Part shown: positions 37,750 through 47,924 of the stretch, piece after piece | Position numbering within the stretch: position 1 is the stretch's first letter | How the letters are laid out: each line of letters begins with the position of its first letter | DNA from: Seriola aureovittata | Taxonomy: Eukaryota; Chordata; Actinopteri; Carangiformes; Carangidae | Direction: 5' to 3' | DNA: 64,000 nt | Assembly (NCBI RefSeq): GCF_021018895.1 | Contig: NC_079379.1 | Location: 20,396,776 to 20,460,775 of the forward strand | Notes under the pieces: model-generated | What the model was told of the DNA's origin: nothing | Databases searched by the model: none | What the model saw: only the letters and a program-made list of their open reading frames with translations | Position numbers and translations under genes: made by a program

Positions 37750-39600
37750 TAATTACCAATAACAGATAGTTAATTATATGTCTTTTTACTATAGCGACCA
37801 AGGTCCAGTACACCGCAGTCAGTACAGTCAACATGTTTATTATTGTAATCATGACCACCAATTTCGTTCCAGTACACCACTGTGGGGGGCACTATTTCAG
37901 GAGACACTCCACTGGGTCGTATGAGAGGGCTGAAAAAGGTTGTTCAGGTTGGAGGATTTGTTGGAAAATGTTCACTATGTGTATCATCATCATCATTATT
38001 ATAACTACAGACTGTCCTTTATGATTTGGGAGCTTTGATCATTGTACATTGTACATCCTGCTCACTGTGATGCTGGTCTCAGTGCTTTTGCACTGTCAGA
38101 AATAATCCCAACATTTGGAGACACACTTTGGTAGTTAGGAGAGATTTGCCCTGTGAGCTAGATCCCTTCCTGCACCACTGTCCCCCCTCTTTGAAATGGG
38201 ATAACTCCCAATTGTGATACACTAATGATGACTTGTGTCCTTCAGTCCTCACTTTTTAGGCTAATACCCGCAGAGCGAATCTCTCCTCAGCTAATGTGTG
38301 AGGGAGAGGATAACAAATGAATGTTATTAGAGGAAAGGGAGAGCAGAAGAGCAGTGGCTTTGGAGGACAGATTAGCAGTAATGCCAGGTCATTTCAGCAT
38401 GTGGCCATTAGACTCTTGCAAGAACTCAGTGGGAAAATGAAAGTACGGCATAATTACCTGAGTCAGATCACTAAGAACTTCCAGCCTTTACAGGCCACAA
38501 TTAGTTTGGCGCGCAGAGGAGAGCTCAGTGTTCTATCTCGCTAATGACCATAATCAATCATTTATCATATACAGAATCAAAGACTGGGGATGGTTTGATT
38601 CTCTAGTAATTTAGCTTAAGAAGCTTTAGCCACCAGAAACAATTGGCAGGGAGCTGATGCAGGGAAAACAGTGAGCCAAGAAACGGCTCGCAGTTCCATT
38701 TCAGCAAAATAAATCATTCTCATTCGCATAACTTTCAGTTGCCATATGGTACAAATGGATGTGCTTTATATGTAAAGCGTGTCGGTTGCACTCTGCCCCT
38801 GCTTGAGCATCATTTTGAGGATCGATTCTTTTTATTCTTTTCTTACTCATGCATATCTTTCCAAGGACAAGAAGGAATCCAATTTCCTTGTCATTTTGTA
38901 GAGACTCCACAATGATTTACAGATCACTGAGAAGATTCCTGATAACAGCAGAGGGGTTTGAGCTGAATCTCAGCAATTTACAAAATATTGGATAAAACCG
39001 CTGATAAATGTCATATTCTTAAACACTAACAGCCTCAAAAGACTGCGCCTGTGTGACAGCACTTATGCTCTTACATCTGCAGTACACCAGGTCCATATCA
39101 GGTGTTTCAGGTCCTGGGAGTGATTTGATTTTCTGGTGAATGGGTTTACACACACTATACACACACATACAAAGTGCATGACAGCGATCAATGTTTATTA
39201 CTGTGTTTCATACACCCCCTCATGTCCTATCTGGATGAACCAGTTGTCAGCTCAGTTGGAAGTGTCTCATGATGATTATCTGAGCCCGGCGCCTAGAAAT
39301 TGATCTTACATATCACTAATTTGCCATAGCAGACATGTTAATCCATTATGTCAATGTAATGCTCAAATAATGCTTTGTTAATCAACATTTAGAGGATTTT
39401 TTTTTTTTTTTATGAAAATCTGCAAATATGCACTTTGTTTTCCCCAAAGTACACACTCAGCAATTACAGCAGGATTAATGTTTTTAGTGTGTGTTTAGTC
39501 ACTCAAAGCCCTTGGTTAAGGTGAGGGAAAGATTGTGATCTTGGTCAAATATTGAAAAAGTTGACAGTGACTTCAAACACAAGACTGAACTTTTTTGATA
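37750..39600. other. Gene-free DNA
   Basis: 37750-37930 may still be decayed LINE. 38280-38620 and 39200-39380 are complex and repeat-free. No exon found. Confidence 0.45.
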
Positions 39601-39826
39601 TACCTGTCAGTGGGGTCCAAAAATCAGAGACCAAGTTGAAAATCTCGAAGATTTTCATGCAAACCTCGAAATTATCAGGAAGTTCGAAGATTCAAAAAAA
39701 AACATTTAAAAACACCAGAAGTTGTGTCATGTAAAATGAAGAAGGAAGATTCTGAACTATTTCTAGGTCAGCAACCAAATTAAAGCTGCCTTCTTCAACG
39801 AGTGGTGTGTTAAAATGTTTTAAATT

Positions 39827-40229
39827 TAGTGTTTCTCAAACTGTCTGAGGGACCAAAGCCTGTAGCGAGCAGCGTATATGTGTTGTTTTCAATATTGGTT
39901 AAGGCGCATACCACATGGGTGCTAAAGCCCTCAGTAGTGAGTCTTCAGTCCTGGACTCTTTGTGGCATGACATTCCCCTGCTTTCCATCCCTGCGTTTCC
40001 TGTCTCTCTCTCTTCTCTTCCAATATAATAAAAGGCAATAAAATGCCCAAATAAAAAAATAAAAAAATAAATAAATCTGTCCCAGGTGACATTCCTCTGT
40101 GTAAGCTTGCCATGATACTAGTGAAATAGTAGGCCCTGTTGGTTTGGGGATGTTCGGGAGTTAAGTGGTCCGTGAGTTTTATTTTAATGGTTGAGTGGTC
40201 CTTGATCTGAAAAAGTTTGAGAAACACTG
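39827..40229. mobile_element. Non-autonomous hAT-like MITE nested in Tc1 element
   Basis: The ends TAGTGTTTCTCAAACT (39827-39842) and AGTTTGAGAAACACTG (40214-40229) are inverted repeats matching at 15 of 16 positions. CAGTGTTTCTCAAACT is a familiar end of fish hAT-type MITEs, with GGACCA-type motifs just inside both ends, as here (GGGACCAAAG and GGTCCTTGAT). There is no transposase. The 8-bp target duplication expected for hAT elements is not clear (TTTAAATT against AATTAAAG), so the flanks have probably mutated. It must be younger than the Tc1-like copy it interrupts. Confidence 0.75.
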
Positions 40230-40332
40230 AATTAAAGCAAATTCAGGGCATTGACCAACTTAACTCCTTTGCACAAATGTCCTTGAGTTGTATCCCTTCC
40301 ATTGAAGCGTACGTTCAGATGACACTCGACAC

Positions 40333-41370
40333 TTGATCTACTCATCAGAGGCTCGATCAAGTAACTCGGCTCAGAGCCAGTGTTCACCTGTTATAAATAA
40401 GGTTATATTTCAAGTTTCCAGCAGATCATTGCTGACTAAGCAGCATTGTAATAGTGGGAAAATGGCATCAGAACTATGTGAAGGTGTCAGCAGTCAAATT
40501 CTTATTCTAAGCAAAGAGGGGCTTTCTGCACTGAAGGTTTCTCAGGGGGCAGTAAATGGAAAACACTTTGAAGAAACTGGATCAGTTTTATCCAAAGCTC
40601 GATCATGCAGACCAAAAGTGACCACACCATCAGAAGATCAATACATCAAGATTAGTTCCCTGAGTGATGGAGAAGTAGCTTCATCACAGATTCAGAATCT
40701 GCTAAATAAAGAACAAGACTCCAATAAGCAAAAGAAGAGTCATAAGAGGGTTGTATTGCAGTCGTCTCAGAGGACAAGGGGCATTTTTCTAAACCACTCA
40801 GGAGGGGAAACAAGGTCAAACTCATGGGGCGGGCTAAGAAATAGAAATGCCAGCATTTCACATCGGATGGCTTGGAAAAAAGTCCTATTTACTGATGAAT
40901 CCAAGTGTGAGATTTATGGCAGTGACAGAGGGGTGTATGTAAGGAGACAAACAGGAGAGAGAAGTGATACTGCAGTGTATCAAACCTACAGTGAAACATG
41001 GTGGTGGAAATATTCAAGTCAGGGAGGTGTTTTGTCTGCTCCGGAGTTGGACACCAGCACCGAACTGACTACACCCTGACCAAAGAGAAGCATCACTCCA
41101 TTCTTCACCCTCTGTTTGCATCTTTGAAGGATTCATACTGCAGCAGGATAATGAGCCCGAACACTCCTCAAAGCAGGAACTACGTCAAGACAAAAGACTT
41201 TCCTCCACAGTCACCTGACCTCAACCCCGGTGAGCTTTTATAGGGACACTTGAAGACTGAGAAAGCCAAGTACTCACAAGAGGACCACTGTCAGATCATC
41301 ACAAACTTGTGGAGTCCATGTCAGCTCAAGAGCATGCTAAAGCAACAGGGGGACATACGATTCAACTTTT
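40333..41370 (+). pseudogene. Tc1-like transposase relic with DDE residues visible
   Basis: A 248-codon open frame (40333-41079) contains LSKARSCRPKVTTPSEDQYI and KISSLSD (paired/HTH linker), QNLLNKEQD, then WKKVLFTDESKCEIYGSD with the first catalytic aspartate in TDES, and VYVRRQTGERSD. The second aspartate lies in LQQDNEPEH near 41138-41165 and the glutamate region in PPQSPDLNPGELL (about 41205-41241), but in other frames. Frameshifts near 40730, 41000 and 41090 and the altered GGGNIKVWG box show that this is a pseudogene. The long open frame should not be read as a host gene. Confidence 0.8.
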
Positions 41371-41429
41371 CACTCAAATTGTTCAGCTGATATCATTTGT
41401 ATTGAAAGACTTTTGGACCCCCAGTGTGC

Positions 41430-43900
41430 AAATATACAAATATATAGAATAGCAGTACATAAATATAATTAAACACATAGGCCTATACAATGCAATGTCA
41501 AAGTACTTCAAGGTCGTCTCCACTCTGAAACAGGGAAAATGATGAGCCATCATTTGCAAGTTCACTTCAAATTTATCAACTTTATGTGTCAGCTTCTCTG
41601 GGTGCTGAAAGCCATTGTGATTTACAAATGTTGTTCATTCCGACTCACATAAATAGATGAAATAATAAAACAGCCACCAAGCTGTTATAGTGTTACTTTT
41701 AATACACACTGTCAAAATAACACTGATCTCGAAATAAAGCATAAACTACTGTGATTGACCAATCTATCCAGAATACAGAAAATAATAGAACGTTATTGTT
41801 CACTAGGGTAGAAAATTGTGTCTGGCTCACCAAAACACAAAAGCAGCAAAAGAATATGTATAAAAAAATAAAACAAATAGAACAAATGTGGTAACTGAGA
41901 TAAAAACTTAAGTGTTGAGTAGACTACAGTTCACAAATAAAACCAAGCATGAAACAAAAAGACATAAAATAAAATGAGAAAATAAATCTGTTAGAGCCCA
42001 AAGCTGTGTCTCTGGTCCCGGCTGCACGCGGCTCACTCAGCTTCATCTGGGCCTTCACCTTTATTATTCCTGGCAATGCCAACTATTGTAGCCACTTTAC
42101 TCTTAAGCCTGTTAGGCCTCAATTATACTCCCTTGAAGGACGTGTTGTAGGGATGCAGTTCTTATTATGCTTCTTTCTAGTCCACTTCGACTGAACACGG
42201 TGCCCTTGAAGCGTAGTGGCATCACAACAAATTGGAGGGTACACTGTTGTCTGCACAGAGGCTCACGTACGCCCTCCGATTATGAAATTTACATCACTCA
42301 GACACTGACGTACTCAAGGATGCAGAAAGCATAAGACTAGCCTGAGGTTTCATTTATAACTATTGCATGTGCACACAAGGGGACTTGAAACCTGCACTCG
42401 CCACTTCTCATGAGAACATCAGGATTTATAAAAACAAACTGGATGGTGTGTTAAGTCTGACATGTAAGAGACAAAATTGTTTAATATGGCATTATGTTTC
42501 CACTATGTAATTACTTTGTTTTTTAGGGTTTTATTTTAGTAAAAGTCATTTCATTGAACACAACTGTTTGCTGAGGCACACTGGACATGTTGTGGGTTCT
42601 CTGACTTGTGAAAATGATTTAAAAAAAAAATTAGATAAACACTTGTACACTGTGGTCTACGTGTCTATATACAGTAAATGCTTAACTAATACCATTTGGT
42701 GAGCTTCGGTGTCTCTGTGGCACTGATGCAACATATACTGTATCTGTGTGGGTTGCAATATAATGTGTTTTTCCTTTTTGATTACATAATTAAAAAAAAA
42801 CAAACAATTTGGTTTGCCAGTACTATAACACTGTGTGTGTGTACCCAGTATTTGAAAAAAATACAAATTTTTTCCCCGCTAATTGTTACTTCCTTGTTCC
42901 CTGTGGCCTCCTTTTCTTCCTCTGCAGCGACATTTTAAGTACCAGTAGGAAAACAGTCACTATTTTATTTGTACCTGATTCATGCAACTAAATTACACTG
43001 TAAATTGCCACAGAGATCAGATCAAACATTCTTCCTCAGACACAGACTCTGTAATCGATTGGAAATAAACCCCCCCATTAACCCCACGATCAATGAGTCT
43101 TTGTAAAAAAAAAAAGGACATGTCTTCACTGAATTAGACGCTCAACAAAAATCTACAACAAAAACTCAGAAGTTGTTTAGCATTGTGAAATCAGCAGCAC
43201 ATCAACTGTGCCTCTGTGAATTCTGGGGGGAAGCTGAAGTGTGTCTAAGTGCGGGCTACAGAGACGGTTAGATGAAGGTCAGACATGATGGCTGTCGGCT
43301 GAAAGTCATTCAGCATACTTTTGACTTTTTGGGCACAGGCGTACTGATTGAAAGTTTCCGTGATTTAGACAATGTGTATGTGGTTTACAAGTACTAGAAT
43401 AACCTTGGAAACACTCCTTTTATATTAGTGACTATAATAAAAGCAGTGACTGTCTCAGGCAGCTTGATTTAAAATAAAAAGACGACAATAGCTACTAGTG
43501 CGTGACCCTACAATCAATGATGTGTGCATATGTATATTACATGCAGTGAAACAACTGCATCTCTTCCCAAGACTGAAGATGCCTTCTCGAAAACTTATTA
43601 CTGCTATCATGCCATTGTTGAAGCTAAATACTATATTCTGAACATAAAGCATCAGTGTTATGGTACTTATGGTGTTACTTTTCAGAATAAAATGTTAGCT
43701 TACAGTTAAGCTATCTGGCAAAATAATAAATAAATAAAAATAAATAAAAAAAATCTATAAACAATTACAAGACAAGTGGTTTAACAAGTGACATTTAAAC
43801 CTGAGGGGTGCACACAAAACTCCTCTAAAATCATAAAGGATTTATTTAATTTGCAAAAAGGATCAGGACACTAAATTCAAACAACAAAAGACACAAGAGA
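41430..43900. other. Gene-free DNA
   Basis: A/T-rich sequence with the dispersed repeat at 42.3-42.45 kb. No supported gene. Confidence 0.5.
42335..42450 (+). repeat. Second copy of the CCTCATTTAT-type dispersed repeat
   Basis: AGGTTTCATTTATAACTATT, a GTGCACACAA block, ACTTGAAACC and CTCGCCACTTCTC appear in the same order as in the copy that interrupts the lectin exon at 46268, then GGATTTATAAAAAC. Similarity is moderate; the upstream limit is unclear and may reach back to about 42240. Confidence 0.4.
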
Positions 43901-43912
43901 CCACAGCAAAAT

Positions 43913-44090
43913 CTCAGGCTGAGAGGCAGAAAAACCAGCAGTCCCCATGCAGAAAGCCTCCATCCTTCTGATGCTGGGACTGGAGTTTTTACAGCCTTCC
44001 TTCCCAGGCCAGGTGCAGCTCATGAAGTAATCAGGGTGGGCCTGGGCAGAGATACGGGGGAGACAGGACAGGAAAAAGAGCTGCAGTAAC
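43913..44090 (-). mobile_element. LTR-like direct repeat 1 (probable 3' LTR)
   Basis: A segment of about 178 bases is repeated in the same direction at 44747-44914, at roughly 85 percent similarity by eye. Shared landmarks: CTCAGGCTGAGAGGC, AGCAGTCCCCATGC, CTTCTGATGCTGGGA, TCATGAAGTAATCAGGGTGG and GGGGAGACAGGACAGG. Together with the primer-site match next to the other copy, this is most simply the distal LTR of a minus-strand element. Short protein-like frames are open in both copies but look like LTR read-through. Confidence 0.5.
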
Positions 44091-44482
44091 ACCCCCCCGC
44101 CCTTAAGCCACAATACAAAACAGTGAAGTTTCAATGTGGCACCAACACACTGAAAACTTCACCATACCATTTATTCATTGCAATGTATTTTACTGAGCAT
44201 TTACTAATGGGTGCTACCATTTCCTGGATGAAACTCAAACAACAACAACGACAACCAGTGGGCTACAGGTGACCAACACAAAAGTGGAGCGCAACAGCCA
44301 CAAACCAAAACAGTCACACCAAGTAGGCCACCAACAAGGTTGCTGCCATATCCCAACAGCAACACAAAGACCCAACAAAAGTGAACTGCCACAAAACAAA
44401 ACAGACACCAGGTGGTCTGCAACCACAGCCACAAGCTACTGTGGTAAATGCAGACAACCAGCAAATCACACACTGCTACAGT

Positions 44483-44520
44483 GATAATAATAATAATAAT
44501 AATAATAACAATAATAATAA
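44483..44520. repeat. (AAT)n microsatellite
   Basis: An interrupted AAT/ATA tract. Its minus-strand translation gives a poly-isoleucine open frame (44204-44545) that is not a gene. Confidence 0.9.
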
Positions 44521-44713
44521 CAACTAACCTAATTAGCGTGCTCAAGCAAACTCCCAGTGACTAAAGTGAACATCTAGTCAAAAGCAGAAACAGACAGGCA
44601 GCAAAACCAAAGGATCTAAAAAATAAAATTAGATTAAAAAAAAAAAAGACCACTACATTAAAACAAAAGCCTTTCAGTTCACAAACACTCACCTCACCTC
44701 ATGGATGTTCTCC

Positions 44714-44730
44714 CCCGGACGAGCCCCTCA
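44714..44730 (-). other. Primer binding site-like sequence (tRNA-Pro type)
   Basis: On the minus strand the sequence TGAGGGGCTCGTCCGGG contains 14 bases (GGGGCTCGTCCGGG) identical to the tRNA-Pro primer site used by many vertebrate retroelements. It sits just inside the LTR-like repeat 44747-44914. No gag or pol text was found between the two repeats; the roughly 0.6-kb interior is A/C-rich on the plus strand and holds an ATT/AAT microsatellite. Confidence 0.5.
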
Positions 44731-44746
44731 TTATTATGCCCCACCT

Positions 44747-44914
44747 CTCAGGCTGAGAGGCTGCATGACCAGCAGTCCCCATGCCGAAAGCCTCCGTCCT
44801 TCTGATGCTGGGAGTTTTTAAAGACTTAAAGACCCAGGTGCATCTCATGAAGTAATCAGGGTGGGCCTGGGCAGAGCTACAGGGGAGACAGGACAGGGAA
44901 AAGACTACAGTCAC
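44747..44914 (-). mobile_element. LTR-like direct repeat 2 (probable 5' LTR)
   Basis: This is the second copy of the direct repeat. It has lost a short GGACTGGAG / GGCC block present in the first copy. On the minus strand it is followed after about 17 bases by a tRNA-Pro-like primer binding site (44714-44730), which is where a retroelement 5' LTR should end. The terminal TG...CA of the LTR was not resolved. Confidence 0.5.
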
Positions 44915-46000
44915 CGGGACTGCATGCTGCCGTAGCAAATCATTGTCGAGTGCCATTCAATGAAGCATTAAGTGCAATAAAGTAGCTGTAACAAAGTAAT
45001 TATCTCAGGACAATGTTACAAAGATAAAAACTTTATTGTCCATTAGATTTACATAGAATATAAATTTGTTTTTGACAACCTGGTGATTCATTAGAAACAT
45101 GAAATATGTAAAATACATACACAAGATGCTCATACATTCCAATATACTGACATCGATACTAAGGTGTAGCAAAAAGGTACGTTTGTAAGGTTATATTAGA
45201 TTGAGGTGGAAAAAACTAAATGTTAAATATGAAAGAACAAAATATAAATAAAATTTAATTTTAGGATAAATTGTAGTTCTGTATTCACTCACATCAGATT
45301 TTCTCTGAAAAAAAGCCGTTCTATATTCCTGGATAGGGAATTTTAAAATAGCAGGAAAACAGTCAGGTAACACTATGTCCTTCTCTTCAGCATTAATAAG
45401 CAGTATAGAAACATTTTAATAAATATAGTGTCAACAAAAATTTACAACAGCTGTAACTCCTCTGGTGGGCACCAACAAATGGAGGCATGAACAGATAATG
45501 GATGATGATAAGGTAAAACAGTTGGTCTTTATAGTAGAAGTTATCATTTTTGACAAACACTTTAAAAACGTCCTTGTATCTGCTTACAACTATATTGCAG
45601 TGGGTCATAAAGGATTGATAAAATGTTTATATGCTTTAGTTGACTTTAAGTAAAGTGTAACCAGCACTGCAGCGTATCTGTGAAGAGCTGAACAAAAGGA
45701 AACCTAAAGGCGTATGTGTTCTCCCTGTTTCTCTACATTAAGCCAATGCAGCTTTTTCCTTGAGAAACAGGACAGCTTTCTTAGATGTTGCACAATGCTT
45801 TGCACATATTTGCATAATATACCTGAGCTGAAAGGATCACAACAGTAAGCGCCTCCCATATGGTTGTAACCAACAGACACAATGATAACATAAAAGCTAG
45901 CTGCTGATCACTCCATGGCTACTACATTATACTCCCCTGTGTTTTGTTATTGATTTTTTGATAAATTCTCTCTATTTTTTTTATTGCAGATTTATACTGC

Positions 46001-46052
46001 ATGACAGAAAAACTGATGGTTGACACAATATCAGTGATCTTTCTATTTCTAG
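46001..46052 (+). CDS. Signal-peptide exon of a plus-strand C-type lectin
   Basis: The frame MTEKLMVDTISVIFLFL is a compact signal peptide: a charged start, then a hydrophobic core. It ends at a phase-1 donor (CTAG/GTTAGT). A pyrimidine-rich acceptor (TTTTTTTTATTGCAG) ends at 45989, so the exon probably starts at 45990 with 11 bases of 5' UTR and an upstream untranslated exon may exist. A second ATG at 46016 would also work. The next exon starts 108 bases downstream in matching phase and begins a CTLD, which is the main reason to believe this tiny exon. The layout (short signal exon, phase-1 intron, CTLD exon) is the usual one for small fish lectins. Confidence 0.6.
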
Positions 46053-46160
46053 GTTAGTGGATAATCATTAACAATCCTATTTAAAAGGTTAATCGATCAC
46101 TCTAAATTAAAAATGGTTTACAAGCTTGTGCAAACAGTCGCTGAATTCCTTTCGTTTTAG

Positions 46161-46315
46161 CTCAATCAACACTTTCAGTGTACGTCACCAGGGGATACCA
46201 CTATGTGCAGCTGTTGAAAACCTGGACTGAAGATCAGAGTTACTGTCGAGAGCATTTCACCGACCTGGGGCCTCATTTCATTATAATCATTGCGTACACA
46301 CAAAATGGGATGTGA
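46161..46315 (+). pseudogene. N-terminal part of a CTLD, interrupted by a repeat
   Basis: After the CGTTTTAG acceptor the frame continues from the signal exon as QSTLSVYVTRGYHYVQLLKT, then WTEDQSYCREHFTDL. This is the first beta strand and first helix of a C-type lectin-like domain, with the WTE-x-QxYCRE-x-(Y/F)TDL signature in full. In intact relatives the next residues are ATI or ATV. Here the sequence switches at about 46268 to GGGGCCTCATTT, the end of a dispersed repeat whose relatives lie near 42.3 kb and 15.5 kb. The frame then hits TGA at 46313-46315. No continuation of the CTLD (WIGL, QPN/EPN or WND blocks) was found up to 47.9 kb. The locus is therefore most likely a broken lectin gene, with an exceptionally well preserved start. 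Confidence 0.7.
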
Positions 46316-46345
46316 AACATTGGCACGCCACTTCCCACGCAAAAA
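46268..46345 (+). mobile_element. GGGGCCTCATTT-type dispersed repeat end inside lectin exon
   Basis: The segment starts with GGGGCCTCATTT and continues with GCGTACACAC, ATGGGATGTGAAAC and CGCCACTTCCCACGC. A less preserved relative is at 42340-42420 (CATTTATAACTATTGCATGT, then CACTCGCCACTTCTC), and a start-like fragment is at 15470. Sequences of this form are common in fish genomes and behave like short DNA-transposon derivatives. The right end was not located, so the true insert may extend well past 46345. Confidence 0.5.
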
Positions 46346-46349
46346 TTGT

Positions 46350-47920
46350 CACAAGTTATCATGTTACTCATAGATCCACTTTATCAGAAGCATTAAACCC
46401 AGCAGTGTTCTTTGTGTTTGTGCTAGTGAGCCACGGCTATTCCATAAGCATCTTTCAAGTGCAAGAGATATAAGCCAACTCAAAGCAAGTTCCTCTCAAT
46501 ATTTCATCAGCGCTGTTTCACCATCACATTCCTAGCTTCGCCCTTTATACCAAGTCCTTTTCACCTCGACCACATTAACTACACTGACTGATTAAATTAT
46601 CATTAGCTGTAGACATCCAAGATAACATCAAAAAGCATTTAAGAGTTGCAGAACAGTAGGTCAATAGTTTTCACCGAGTAAGATTTTAGTCGTCCTATCG
46701 TTTTTGTGATGCAGTGAACATGACTCAGCTGCACAGAGCGCACCGGCGACACCACTTTAATAAATTAATTGTGTGCTATCAAATTTCCATTTTCAGATAA
46801 CATCCCAGGGTTTGGGACAGGCTACCGCTGATTGTTGTGATCACTTTGGCAAGGTGTGAAGCAGTCATTGTGATTGCTGTAAACATACTGCTGTGACACT
46901 GCTACAGGTTCAGGGACCACAATGATGACCGGCTAACAAGCTGATTTATATTCCTTAGAGCTGTGCTCTTGGATCTGTGTTGAACTGGGTCCAGCATTGG
47001 ACAGATCAACTCGATAGAACCGCACCATCTCAGAACAATGACACATGCTGTCCACTCTGGGGTTTCTGGCACCCGGCTGCTCCCAGTGGGAATAATGTTT
47101 ACCTTCCTGTCTAGAGCCCTTTTGCAAATAATATAATTCTGTTAAATTCTATCGTAGGTCTGTGGTACTGCAGCCATCCTGTGTTAAATAATGCGTGCCC
47201 TTTTAGATGGGATGTATAGTCAATACAACAGTCAATCCAGTTTCCTTACACTGTGGGAGAACAGGACAACATCAAAAGCAATGTACACATGACTGACACG
47301 TAGCAGTATAGGGAGAAACCTATAATCAGGCGCTGTGTGTGATGGCTGGCTTCTTGGTAAGTTAATAAAGAACATAGTGTAGTAATTCTGCTACGACCTG
47401 CAGGTGAAAGTGGCTACTCCCCTCAGGCAATGGCTCCTCACTTCATTTCTCCACAGGTAGCTACATAAATACAGCAGGACCAGGAGGCCACAGCATCGGC
47501 TTGCTCATGGGAAACTCATAGAGACCTTTAGCAAATGAGTTGGTCGCTGACTGGGTAAACAGGGCTGGTATAAATAGATGGGAGCAAATGAGGGAAATGA
47601 GGAACAGGTGTGTTGGTAGGCGGGGACGTTCCAATGATTGGAAAATAGAAAACAGGTGAGCAGGTGGATCAGGACATCTGGTGGGCAGGAGGTGTATGAC
47701 AGGAGGCCAATAAACACTGCTGAGACAGAAATCATGACAAGATACTGTAGTTATATAAGAAAAAATAAACTAGAAGGCTTCACACCAGCATGATACCAGC
47801 ATTAGAGTAAAACATCCACTAAAATATCCAGTGTTCAAGGATAATAAATAAATAAAACTGCAGTCTAAAATGTATTCACAATGCTTTAATGGTCCGTCTT
47901 AATTGTTCAGTACAAGGACA
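46350..47920. other. DNA after the broken lectin exon
   Basis: Searched on both strands for the rest of the CTLD (WIGL, QPN/EPN, WND, final cysteine blocks); none seen. 47500-47740 has GGGAAATGAGGAACAGGTG-type text found in fish repeats. Confidence 0.5.
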
Positions 47921-47924
47921 TGTG

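Larger units (their letters stand above)
39608..41427 (+). mobile_element. Tc1-like DNA transposon with a nested MITE (third family)
   Basis: The left end CAGTGGGGTCCAAAAATCAG and the right end, which reads CACTGGGGGTCCAAAAGTCT on the reverse strand, are inverted copies, as expected for Tc1-like ends of this family. The span is about 1.8 kb, of which about 0.4 kb (39827-40229) is a separate hAT-type insertion; the rest, about 1.4 kb, is a normal length. The element lies within otherwise ordinary intergenic DNA. A transposase relic occupies its right two thirds. Confidence 0.8.

Noticed and set aside
40333..41079. A 248-codon open frame, the longest in the window, as a host gene
   Set aside because: It contains Tc1-like transposase blocks (TDES, VYVRR, VTTPSEDQ) and frameshifted continuations, between Tc1-like inverted ends.
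44204..44545. A hydrophobic, membrane-like open frame
   Set aside because: The isoleucine stretch is the translated AAT microsatellite and the rest is the biased interior of the LTR-like element.
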